DNA of 60,000 bases. It comes from Lingula anatina. Taxonomy: Eukaryota; Brachiopoda; Lingulata; Lingulida; Lingulidae. The notes below the pieces were generated by a model that was not told the DNA's origin, made no database searches, and saw only the letters and a list, made by a program, of their open reading frames with translations. Below, in pieces: positions 39,721 to 51,828 of this stretch. The first letter of the stretch is position 1; each line of letters opens with the position of its first letter. The stretch is from the NCBI RefSeq assembly GCF_001039355.2, contig NW_019775746.1, positions 847,947-907,946 of the forward strand, given 5' to 3'. A program made the position numbers and the translations under genes.

Positions 39721-42458
39721 GGTCTTATTACTTCCACATTTCTTAAACACATAATTAATGTCTCTTTTGAGCATAATCATAGTCTAACTATAAATTAAAG
39801 CATACCACCACTGTATACCTCCTCTATTCTCACCTGGACTATGCACACAACAAGTGGATTAACTTTGGTATTTTTCTAAGAATGTTGTTCTGTATCTTTA
39901 TATCCAATCATGATATAACTGTTAAAACAAGCCAACCCAGAAATTTGAGACCCAATTGGCACATGGTCAGTTATGTGTTTTTACAGGCCGTAGGGTGTAT
40001 GGCCCATGGTGGATTCTTTGTTCGTGTTTTTCTGGGGATATTACATAAAAGGAGGGGTCTAAAGTTAGATTAAATATTTGCATTTTTCTTTTCAATTGGG
40101 TAAATTGGCCGTTAGGTGCCTCAGTTGATTTTACTGACGTAACATGCATGTTTCATTGATGGGTTGAAATACGGGTGCTTTCCAATAGTCGATTCACTTT
40201 CATTTGTCAACCACATACCAATGGGAAGATAATTATACATATCCACCTTTTAAAACCACATTACTGCTAGGCCCATATTTTTGAGAGATGGAATCATTTC
40301 TCAATAATGCTTATTTGCATGCAAAGACTATTCAGCACACAGCTATATGCAGTACTCAGTATCTTACAAGACCTCAGTATTTATACAAAAAAACATACAC
40401 ACACACACTCAAAAATTCCACAATAACAACAACACTGCAACAAACATTAACCAAACAACCCTAAAATCTAACCCCCCTTCACTCCATATAATCCCAAACC
40501 CACCTGGTTTGTTTAGGGATAATCCCAAAGTTTAAGTGAATACCTGACCTGCAGTCTCTTACCTGTGAGACATGAATGCCACCAGTGGCTTCCTCTTAAT
40601 ACAATTAACAACAACGTCCCTCAGTGTACAGCTGATAAATGGTTTCACAAACCTCTGGAATTGTTCATATATAGACCACTCTGTCTTGCTCATTTTCGGC
40701 TGAATCTGTATGTCACCTGCGTTCAAATTTCTGACTGATTTATTTTCAATACCAGTGTCTCAGGTGACTGTCGAGTCTGGGGGAGAGTTAGAGATCACGA
40801 AAGGCTGCCCTGTCCCAGGGATTAAACTATTGACCTTAGATTAAAGATGGGTCTGTAAATAAATGATTACAAATATTGGTTTACTGAGTGAATGTGTGAT
40901 GCAGTGAGTTAGAAAAAAAGGAGGTGCGCGGAGATGACTGAAGGAATTATCAACAAATAGATACAGACAAATGGGTGAATGGGTAAATGAATGGATAAAT
41001 GGAAGAAACAAATTAACTGTCCTACAGCTGGATGGAGAGACAGAAGGATGAATGAATAAAGTAAACTACACATCAGGTATCAAACTTAACCCTGCAGCTG
41101 GAAGCTGCCGGATCAAACACATTGCAGTATATACATGATATCAATTCAGATACGACATGTACATAATACAGGTTTCACATCAATATACAAACAGAAATTA
41201 CAGCACATTTCTGATACAATCTGTAGTAATCTCTATGTTCACTCTGTATACGTGTGAAAAACATGGCTTCCCCACATACAAGAGTGTTTATAGGTACTGA
41301 TACGGGGACAGGTAATATGTTAACCATGATTATTGCACCTCCTTATAAAACAGGCAAAGATTAATCCTGAGGTATTAATCTGGCTACTTTTATGTAATCT
41401 AAAGTCTAAGACAAAGGGCCTACCTCCACCTGTCTTGCATTTTTACAAAAAAAAAAAAAAGCAACTGTCAACCTGTAATTTCCATTGTACTACTCTATAG
41501 CACTAGTTTTGTGTTGAATAAAATGAGTGTTAGTAACTAACCATAATGCCCTACCTAGACTATCATTAATATTGATTTAACCCAAGCAATATTAACAGTC
41601 AGCCACTTAATATACTCGTCAAAGCAGTCTTAACCCAGTGTTCCTAAGATTGAAAACATCTGCGCAATCAAGAATTACTCCAGGAAATAATTTCATCTAT
41701 CCTGACAGAAGAACCCAAAGCCAGACATGACTCTGGGCGTTAAAATGCATTTCTGCCTCAAATTCTGCATCATACTACTTGAACAGCAGATGCATCTTTT
41801 ACCTGGCATAAAACTGAATTGCTACCAATATCTTGGTTCTGGACTCCTTCTACAAAGTTGTTTAGAGTCTCTCCGACAATGCCCCTCAGTTTTACTCTAA
41901 TAAGTCTGCAGTGAGACTACATTACAAAAAACCTCCTTATGAACACACCAGAAAACAAATCCACCTGCTTTCCTGCAGTACCACTTCGTCAACCAACCAG
42001 TAATATGATTCATAACAACCTTCACTGGCATTTCAACAGTCATGCAAAGGTCCAATTAAGTTTCATTTAAGTCCAAACCCTCTCTTGTCTCAGTCACAGT
42101 TAATTAGCTGCGATGTGGGGCTCAATTTAAAAGATCAATCAACCCCAGGCCCCATTACCACCGTCCCACCCTCGTCCAATTAATGATTATTTACTCAATA
42201 TCTCAGTCAATGAGACTTTTATGCCTCTCTTGTCTTTGAAAATGCAGTTGGGAATGACTTTGTGGATAATTCAATTATCAAAAGCATAGTCACCCTGGAT
42301 TTTTTTTCAATTATACTTTTATGAATGCCTTTGTGTGGTTTTTAAGAAGAGGAAAATTATTTAGATAAATAAATAGATATATCAGTGTATAAAAAGGGAA
42401 TATTTACTTTACTTGAGGTATCAGATTCTTTACTCATTTAATCAATTAAAACATGATT

Positions 42459-42502
<44 letters not shown>

Positions 42503-44361
42503 TGGTACAAAAATGGGTAGGGTAGGGTGGAGTTGGGTTTGGGGTACTTATAAGAAGAAAAACTTAAAAGGCTGCACAGAGGGCTGCACTTTTCCAGACA
42601 GTCTGCAGTTTAAATCTTGTGTGAGTTTTGTGTGCATTTTTTGTTTGTTTGTATTCGGTAGCACCTCCCCTAGCTCTCTCTCTCCCCCCCCCCCCCAAAC
42701 AAAATGCTGGCTTTGAGATTAGGGTGGAGTCATGGGTGGGAATCCCCATATCATTATCTCTGACCTAGAAAATTATTATATCTAAGATCAAAACAGATAA
42801 GAAGGCATATTATAGATCATTATACTGAATTTTTCTGTTCACAATAATGAAGGGCCCTGATCAGCCTCCTGTTCTTATTCAATGACAACATACATGTTTG
42901 TGTCTGAGAAGAAAAATGTTAATCCCTCCTGTACATACCTCTGTCTGGGATATCAAACACAAAGACAACGGTAATTATTAGTAAATTTTGGACACCTCAC
43001 AATATCCAGTATTTTTTAATTTTATTTCACGACTTGCCACTTTTAGTTACTTGCAAATCATGTTTTCTAATGTAGATAAAAAAATTTATCAGAATGTTAC
43101 TTATCAACATTCTTTTAATGATTAACTGACATTTTTTGTTTGTTTTTATAAATGGATAAAGGGATTTTTGTTTGAAATTAGTGAGAAAGTAAGTAAGCAA
43201 GATTGAATTTTTGGCACAAAAACCACTAACCACTCTACGAATGTTTTTTTTTTCCTTCTTTTTTCCCCTCTAAGAGGCACATGCAGGAATTAAACATCTT
43301 ATTATCCAGATATTTAGAGAAAGAACTTTATGCACTACTGCTTTAAATGGAAAGAAGTCGTATAAAAGTCATCATTTCTCCCAAGGGGTTGGCCAACAAA
43401 CCCTATGTACCTCATGCTGATATCAAATAATATATTTGGAAGTGGAAAGGGGAAAGATTGAAATATCAGATACCCCATCTGGGATTTTCTTGCCAAATTA
43501 AATTTATTAAAAACAATTAAGGTTATGCTATATATAAATATAATTTTTGTGATTATTTTAATTACGTATCTTAAAGTTTGATCTTTTTTGCCCATTGAAA
43601 AGACTGAGTAATTGCCATAATAAATTAAGCTATGTCTATAACTTCTTATATGATATATTATCGAGTCAATTTGTCAAATGATAAAGACTAAATTGTTTTT
43701 CAGTTTTAATATCAGTATGCCTAATTTGTTAGACATGCTGGCAACTTAAGCTTGTTGTCTACATCAAAATCTAATAATACTTTTGATAGATATTTACCCA
43801 TTGATTTTATATGATAGCCTTTAATCCCAATTCCACTGCTGAGATAGTACAAGCACAATCTTCTCCCCCACCCCTCCCCCCCTCCTCTCTTCCACCCCCA
43901 AGACACACACACAGACATATTAACTATCTGAAGCATTTTTCACTTTTACATATAATTTCCTAATGTAGCTATTTAAACAACTTTCCAAACTTGTTTTTAA
44001 GGCCCTACACACCAAATCTCCATTTCAATGCACATGATTGATCAGCATATAATATACTTACACACAAGAAGTCAGACTTGCTCAATTTAAACCATTTCTG
44101 TCAAATTTAGACAAGTGTCAGTTAACACAGAGGTCAGAGGGTGTCTAAAGGGTCCATGCACACATCTTACACACACCTGTTTGAATAAACAGCAAGTCAG
44201 GCTCCATTACAGTCCAGCATTTGTCTTGCCAGTGAAGTTTTAAAACCAAAGAAATACAGTACTTGGCCTGTTCCCAGGTATTGATGATGAGGGGGTGTTG
44301 GTGGGGGTGGGGTGGGGGGGGGGGACTTCTTTGAAAAAACATGCACATGTTCATAGTGTTA
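39721..44361. other. intergenic stretch, no gene seen
   Basis: Holds a TG tract at 42464-42499, an A run near 41446, C runs near 42685 and 43875, and a G-rich patch near 44300. Open frames of 60-87 codons overlap these low-complexity tracts or match nothing. Confidence 0.4.
42464..42499. repeat. (TG)n microsatellite
   Basis: About 18 TG units following TATATA. Confidence 0.95.
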
Positions 44362-44870
44362 GGCTTCATTCACATGAAAAGTCTATTTTCTAAATTCTAT
44401 TTTCTATTCGCGGTATGTTTAGTGATCTCGGTCTGTGCCCTGAATATCCCGCAGCGTAATTACTGGCAGCACGAGCCAGTTACTTATACAAAGCTGTAAT
44501 TATCTTCGGCTGTGCTCGGAGGAGATTCTGATACCTTTACGCATGCGCAGTAGGAATTTAGCAAGTTAATGGCGACCGCGATTGCTTTGAAAAATGTGTT
44601 TGTCGATTTTGTGCATATTTCGCGTCTGTATGTTTGAGTTGTCACACCTAAACCGATGAACTCCACAGCTTAGAGATACTACTGCACATGCGTCAAGATA
44701 TCAGAATCTCCTCCGAGCACAGCCGAGAATTAATTACAGCTTTGTATAAGTAACTGGCTCGCACTGCCAGTAATCACGCCGCGGGATATTCAGGGCACAG
44801 ACCGTGATCACAAAACATACCGCGAATAGAAAATAGAATTTAGATTTAGACTTTCCATGTGAATGAAGCC
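44362..44870. mobile_element. 509-bp foldback MITE with terminal inverted repeats of about 190 bp
   Basis: The two ends (GGCTTCATTCACATG and its complement) extend as matching arms of about 190 bases each, to about GACGCATGYGCAGTAG, with few mismatches around a unique centre of about 130 bases. TTA flanks both ends (44359-44361, 44871-44873), the 3-bp TWA target duplication typical of PIF/Harbinger elements. It has no transposase. A transcript would form a long hairpin. Confidence 0.88.
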
Positions 44871-45889
44871 TTAAAACTGAAGACTAAGGGAGAGCTCATT
44901 ATTTCGTAGTCAAGTGATCCATATAATACACTAAATCCTTGATAAATTTAGCAAAAATATAGTTTTTTTTATGTTTTAATTAAGCTTATGCTTATTGCAA
45001 AAGAGGCGAAGGAAATAGGTCTTACAACATCTAAAGGCTTGTTTCCAGTCAAGCTGGAGTGGCCTAACTCAGAATGCCCCACCTCAGCAGGTGTCTGCAG
45101 TTCCATTACCTTTTATTTCAAATTTTACAATTTTGTAGGCTAATATACTTTAGTGATGTTATTTTAAGCAGCTATAAAGATACAAAATGTTTTTTTTTAA
45201 ATCTTTTTTACAAACAAGTACCAGGCACGAAGTTTTAACTATTCACCAAAGGGCTCTGACTACACACTACACAAGAGACTATGAAAAACCTACTTCACTG
45301 ATTATCAAATATATCATATTATGATATATTTTTTATAAAAATTCTGACTAAACAGAACTCAGAACAAAGGGAAATCACTGAAAATTCATTTTACAACCAT
45401 TATAATTTGATTTTGGTCATTTTAACCCATTCAAATCAAACAAAGATGACTTCAAAGATAAAATTACTGTGCACAAGAAGTTTGCCTTTCTTAGTAAATA
45501 TAAACAGAGGTACAGCGTTTCACTCAGCGTAATAATTACATCTTTTCTTTCTAAACAAGTTCGACACTTGGCCTGGTTCCATGCAGTAACAAGCTGTAGG
45601 AAAAATAACTACTGAGGTATTTGAACAAGGTATTATAAACTTTAGCTTGGCTGAGAGGCTCAGACAGCATATTAGGGTTAAGACTCCAGGGCTTACACAG
45701 CTCACTGTTACCATCTCTACAATTTTCCTGTTTTTTTCTTTCTTTTCTTTCTTTTTTTCCAATATTTGCTCTTTGCATCCCTGTCGTTTTTATTTTTATT
45801 GCATATGCCTCCTTTCTTTTCTTTTTTTTAAGTATCACTTTTTTCTCACACTGTCACAATAACAAGTAAATCTCCATCTCTTTCCTTCC

Positions 45890-45959
45890 ATCTGCTACCT
45901 TCTTTTCCTGTCTCTCGATCCCTCCTTCCTTCCCATTCTCTCCTCCCCCCACTCTCTCT

Positions 45960-45991
<32 letters not shown>

Positions 45992-46050
45992 GTCACTCCA
46001 TTCTCTCTTTCTCTCTCTCTCTGTCTGCCCTTCTCTCTCTCTCTCCTACC
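45890..46050. repeat. CT-rich degenerate simple repeat
   Basis: Mixed CTCTCT, CCTTCC and TCTTTC units; the minus-strand Arg/Glu-rich open frame is its shadow. Confidence 0.9.
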
Positions 46051-46539
46051 ATTTCCTACCTTCACTGGGTCAATGAAATGCCCACCTGTGCCACATGAAT
46101 ACCCCCTGGACCACATCACTTCCAGATCATGTTTAAGACCCCAACATGTTGTGCACTGTTTACATGTGTCACTTGATATGCCCATTTAAAAAAAAAAATG
46201 AGGGCACATTGTGGAACCCATTATATTGATACAATACCATCCAGTTGACTTCAAATGCAGTCTGTAAAGGTACCATATTGTTATTTTTATTACACGTATT
46301 AACTAAATTCTAACGACAAGTGTAAAATGATCCATCATGACTTTATCATCAGGCATTTACATTTTCTTTACCATCAAAAAATGAACACCAAAGATGGTAT
46401 TTCTTGTAGGAAAATCCTTCCGTCAGAATTTCTGACTTACAGAGATACTGGTAGACTTTACATTGCACACCTATTATTCACAAGACCAGTATTGGTCTTC
46501 CTCAGTTTAGAGTATGTGTGCGTGTCACTGTATATGTCA

Positions 46540-46540
46540 C

Positions 46541-46594
<54 letters not shown>

Positions 46595-46604
46595 AGAGAG
46601 AGAG
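46540..46604. repeat. compound (GT)n(GA)n microsatellite
   Basis: A GT tract passes directly into a GA tract, then GAAA-interrupted GA. Confidence 0.93.
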
Positions 46605-49600
46605 AATTTTCTTATTAAATAACCAGACTATACTGAGCATGCTTGCCAGTTTGCATGCGTACTGTAAGTGCATGAGTCTTGTAGGAGAGGGTTCATGATT
46701 CTTTCAGTATCCACCCCAAATATTCTGGATATTTTTATCTTGCAAAGATAGACCATGAAACCTTTTAAAATTAATGGCTTTTTCACAGCTCCAGGTCTTA
46801 AAACTGAATTTCACATAGCAGGCAGGAACTGATGTAAACATTTACTTGGCATAAAAGCAAGTTAGGAAAAAAGGTGTCAAATGAATGTATACATGTATGT
46901 GTTAGTCTTGCAGCAAGGGAAGCATGTTTTCCCTACACAGTCTTAATTCAACCTCTTGCAACAAGCTTGGCAAAATCTCTATGAAACTACTAACGGGTCC
47001 TTTGGTTTTCCTCTTAAACTTGATACGAAAGTTTTAAGCATTCACAACACTAGCAAGCAATAGTTTTCACCTAATGTGTACATGTACGTGTATAATAGTA
47101 GTGTAAGCCTGTATGGAATGATAACGCATTCCAACCATGTTTTCCTACTCACCTGGCACTGCCTTGTTTCATATATATCCAGCAACTCTTTTTCTCCAAT
47201 TCTGACAATTGCTCATTATGGATACTACAGGTGCTTCTCTAGCACCCCTGTTTTCACGTCTGGTCTACGCTGCTCTTAAAATTGGTCCAGCTCCAAAATG
47301 TTTGCACAGTTTACTGATTTACGTGCTTTGTGATATAACCAGAGCAAACATGACAATCTTTCTGCTTGCTGGTGTCGCTCTGAATGGCAACTGCTGGGCG
47401 ACTGGGAAGTGGGGAAACTGGATACCTGTGAAAGAAAAATCATTCATCACGAAGAGAGTTTCATAATTTGACAGGCTGGAAAAAAAGGGATGTCATTTCA
47501 AGTTAGGGTTGACTTCAATTTGACCCATATTGTAAAGTGGGCATAGTTCGAGGTGCATAGTGTCCTTTTTTGGAATAGGTCACTTTCCTTACAGTTTAAG
47601 CAAGTGTTTTTTTTTCTTTTTTTTTCTCACCTATTTTATTTCAATCAAATTTAGTTTTTAACCAAATTATTGATATTTGCTTCAAAAATATGTTTTCACT
47701 TTTTTAACAGATATATATTTAATTTAGACAATGAAAATAATTAAACGCAATATGCCCCAACTCCACCCATCCCCAAAAATCATAGGCTAGAACGAGTGAA
47801 ACTAGTCGAAACAATGGCTATAACAAGTAAAACTATTCAAATCCCTGCAGCCTACAAATTACTGTATACTTAAATTGCGTCAGTCGATCTACTGCTTAAT
47901 ATTCACCAGGGAAAGTGTGACAAAACATTTGATAACCTTTAACCCCCTCTTCTTTTAACCTCCCCCCCTCTATCCTTGATCAGCCATTGGTCGTGATATA
48001 TAGGCACATCACACGAGTCCTCTATTTGAATCTTATGTTCACTGAGACCGTATAAAAACCTCAGTGTTCATATCACTACCGTAAATAATGACCAAATGGC
48101 CACTAGCTATAGGATACAGATCATTCCTTTGTGTTAGAAATATTTGAACTCTGCTTCATCTAATTATGTCGACGACATCAACCCCACTTTTTAGACTATT
48201 TTGAATGTTTTTCTCACAGCGTATCTTAAGGGATATCCTGCGCTGTTTTCACCATATCAAATTGCATAGAAAAGAAGGCAGAATTCCAATAGCTTTGTAA
48301 GGGAAGTCATTTATCTTCAGTTTTAATTGCAGATTTTCTATGCAAATCTATTTGACTTATTTAATAAGACTTCACTGAAAAAAAGATAAAGTGAACAGAA
48401 GATAATGTGAGGTCTCGACTTCAAAACATCTTTTTAAACGCAAACTCCAGGGGGTGATCTATTTTTCAATAAAATAATATGCAAGCCCATCATTTATCAC
48501 ATGTACAGTGATTAATGATGATGTCACACATACACGTAACAGTGACTTAATAATTGAAAGAAAATATGTTGTTTATAAAAGTCTGGATCATAACATAGAA
48601 CGAACGCATCTCCAGTTTTTAATTATTAATTTCTATTTGTCTAGCGAGCATTTACTTTACTTTCCAAACTGTACATTTAGCAAAATAGATTGTCCAAAAG
48701 AACACGCTCAACTTACAGGACATGTAACTAAAAGTGAATCTGAACCTTGTCTCACAAAATTACTCCAGGCCAAACATTGGTCTTTTAAGTTAAAACTGAA
48801 AGACCCTAATCTAATTAGGTCTACCTCTGATAAATACATTGTAGTTAACTAAAACCAGTGGTCTTAAACATTAACCGATTCATAATATTAATAAATCAGG
48901 CGCACTACTTCACTCATCTGGACTACAATTTCTTTTGTAAAACCGGTCACAGTCTGTGAAAGTCACCTGCTCATGGCCCTACCAGTCTCAGACAGTCCAA
49001 TTGTGGTGGATGGAATTTTTGTTTGTTTGTTTGTTTTTAATAGTAAGCTAGTTAACCAGTTTGATTTTTAGGTTGACTGTTTTATTATGATTTTTATCAA
49101 TATCACAATTTTAATTTTCTGACGCGAGGAATAGGCCTAACCACAAAGTTCCTTCTTTATGCTTATCAAACAATAAATCTAAGGAAAATGTTTATCATTT
49201 CTCATTTGAAACCAGAGTTTATTTACTACATATAAAGCATTCTCATTCCTACTTTCAGCATTTGGAAACAAATAATTCAGTTTCTGTATCTAGATTTTTT
49301 AATCTTTGACATAAAAATTAGAATGAAAAACCTCTCATTTTTTGCTTAATGCGCCTGCAGTAGATTTACAGACTTAAGAGTCTCACCACACCTGTAGTAC
49401 CCTGAACAGTGAGCCAGACAGCTAATAATGAAGAGTCAGAGTGCCAATATGACCTCAGATTAACCAAGCTTAATACAGCTTATACCTAACACTGGTTACA
49501 CATTAAATTACCACAAACTAAACAGAACCCGTGAAACGAGCGACTTCCGTGATAAGATTAATAGAAAACGACGTGGGTCTCTCGGCCCCCTACAGAGCCG

Positions 49601-49828
49601 AGGGATTAGAATTACATTGACAATTATCAAGTGATCGTTGACAGTCCTATCAAATCGGCCCTTTCATCTAGGTGTTATTACTTTGTGTCGTTCAGTAGAT
49701 CGTGTATCTATTCGAGATATTTAAGTGTGGGTAAATTGGAGAGATATCTAACAGCCTGTTTGAAATGATGATAGGGGTGCTCAGATTTTAAAAACATCCA
49801 TGTGTTTATTCAAAACGCATATTGATTC

Positions 49829-49997
49829 CAGGGGCGGATCCAAAGATATTTTCTGACAGTCTTCCAAATTATCTTTGTTGATCCATCCTCCAATTTTGAC
49901 CGTCTTCCAACAGAAAAAAATATAGATACCGTCAATGTAAACTTGAAAATCTGACCGTCTTCCGGAAGACCCAGAAGACGGCCTAAATCCGCCCCTG
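49829..49997 (+). mobile_element. 169-bp MITE, CAGGGGCGGATC family
   Basis: Starts CAGGGGCGGATCC and ends AAATCCGCCCCTG, flanked by the 5-bp direct repeat GATTC (49824-49828, 49998-50002). Same family and orientation as 34411-34587. Confidence 0.88.
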
Positions 49998-50013
49998 GAT
50001 TCATTGGTTCAGT

Positions 50014-50050
50014 CATGGACATAATAAGACCTTCTCTTATTATGTCCATG
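50014..50050. repeat. perfect 16-bp hairpin flanked by direct repeats
   Basis: Arms 50014-50029 (CATGGACATAATAAGA) and 50035-50050 are perfect complements around the loop CCTTC. GGTTCAGT stands on both sides (50006-50013 and 50050-50057, sharing the last G of the hairpin). It lies just outside the MITE at 49829-49997. Confidence 0.85.
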
Positions 50051-50528
50051 GTTCAGTGGTATAAAAATAGCATAATAGACTAACAAAAACAAGGCATGTA
50101 CTATAGGCCCTACACAAAAAAGCATGTAATTATAACTGTGATGACCCAACTCGCCTCCCCCCCTCACACACACACAGACACACACACACACACACAAGAG
50201 ACACACAGTTTATAGAAAAAAATAATACTACAAAAGTAAAGAAAAAGATGCAGTAGATCTGAGGCGCTTGGATGGGTTTTTATCAAGGTCCATTAATAAT
50301 TATAGGTTCCATAGATAGGTAGTAGGGAAAACTGCCATTATTTTTTTTTCTTAGAAATCTTGGGCCGATAATATGGGTCCAAACTGTATCCAAGTTACTT
50401 GATGTAAATGTATAGTAGAGCACTATCATTGAATTCTCTCTTACTGTAGGCCCAACACTTTTTATGTTTAGGACTTTCAAACTTCGCATTTTGCAAAATA
50501 TAGTTCCACCTACTTGGTTTATAACTAC

Positions 50529-50568
<40 letters not shown>
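50529..50568. repeat. (ATT)n microsatellite
   Basis: About 13 ATT units; the open frame with poly-Ile across it is an artefact. Confidence 0.95.
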
Positions 50569-50569
<1 letters not shown>

Positions 50570-51108
50570 CTTTATTTTTTCATTTTCATAAATGGATTAT
50601 CAAACCAATTCAAAGGTACCGACCCGGCCACCTACCCGCCTTGTCAGTAGGCCACTATATATATAAGGGCTATCATTAAAAATTTAGGGCCTGACTCTAT
50701 CGTTATTTTAATTCCAATGCGCATGTCAGTTGACCTATTTGAGATATTTAAAAACAATACCATCATATATGCATGTTATGTTGTTGATCCAAAAGCTCTT
50801 TAACGTTCAATTAGCATCTAGAAAATCATTGGCCAAAATTGAATAAAAAAATGTCATATCCAGCCTTTATGAAAATCACTCAAAATCACCAAGAATCAAC
50901 CCTTCTCCGATTTTTCCGAAATGTGAGGAAAATCAATTTACCACACCTGTCATTCATAAAAAATGTGGAAATGCGCCCGGATCACTTCATTAAAGCACCC
51001 ATTTTAAGCTTTAAAGATTGCCAAAAAGCACACCTGAGAACAGGATTTGGAGAGAGTTTTTGCTATTTCTTCATTAATAATGACACAACCACTCTTCCAG
51101 TAGGGCTT

Positions 51109-51109
51109 N
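51109..51109. other. single-N assembly gap upstream of the TMIE-like gene
   Basis: The base after this gap starts the same sequence (GCCGGGGATTAGTGAGAGAG) that follows the gap at 54756, so both duplicate copies begin at the same point next to a GA repeat. Confidence 0.95.
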
Positions 51110-51701
51110 GGCCGGGGATTAGTGAGAGAGAGAGAAAGAGAGCACAGATTGAAAATGAACACCATCACGCCTGGGAGGATTATTCAGGTACCGTTTCAGA
51201 GGAAGTGCTAGTTAGGATAATTCAAGGATTGTCAATAGTTTTCACCCAAAAAAAAAAAAAGAAATTTATTGTTTGTTAGAGGTTTCTGCACAGTAACGAC
51301 CAGTCGCACGAAAACCAGACTGTCGACAGGAAAGAGATCCCTCTTTCTGAATTCTTGATATTCTTCAGAAGATTGGATAGAGTTGAATTTTTGGGATTAT
51401 TGTTAATTGTCGCTTTTTATTCATTCAGGACTTGGACAAATAAGACGTTTTAATTGTACAAGATCTGCGAAAGGAGTTTGAAAAGAAGCGAAGGCCGACC
51501 TGGTGCATCTCTAAAGACTTCAAATTTAACTGCACAACCACTGATTTTTTAAAGGATGGTTCATAAATTCTACCGATATCAACGAAGTGTTTGATCCAGA
51601 GCATTGAAATATTTACCATTTTCCCTTTTGTATCAATGGTTTCAGCTTGGTAGCCTGAAAGCAGGAAATATCGTTTCCAATACTAGCAAGACGTGTACGA
51701 T

Positions 51702-51828
51702 ATGGATGTAACAACTACTGCCGGGGTTCTAGTCCGGAATAGCCTCCCCATAACATCGGAGACGATCGTCTTTGGATTCCGACTGTGGCACATAGTGGCC
51801 ATCGTTTTAGCAGGATTACTGGCGCTCA
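51702..51828 (+). CDS. TMIE: TMIE exon 1, copy 1 (transmembrane segment)
   Basis: ATG at 51702, with an in-frame TAG at 51684-51686; donor GTAAGTAT at 51829. That TAG could also be the last bases of an acceptor (CCAATACTAG), with the exon starting at 51687 and reading QDVYDMDV, which would allow an upstream signal-peptide exon. The pyrimidine tract there is poor, so the ATG is preferred. Confidence 0.8.

Larger units (their letters stand above)
44874..49823. other. intergenic stretch, no gene seen
   Basis: Contains a CT-rich stretch (about 45890-46050) and a GT-then-GA compound repeat (about 46540-46604). The 114-codon open frame at 48508-48852 is not low-complexity but matches no family I recognise and has no start or splice context, so it is left uncalled. 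Confidence 0.4.

Noticed and set aside
45895-46185. 96-codon minus-strand frame rich in Arg and Glu
   Set aside because: It is the translation of a CT-rich simple repeat.
48508-48852. 114-codon plus-strand open frame
   Set aside because: No recognisable domain, AT-driven composition and no start or splice signals.
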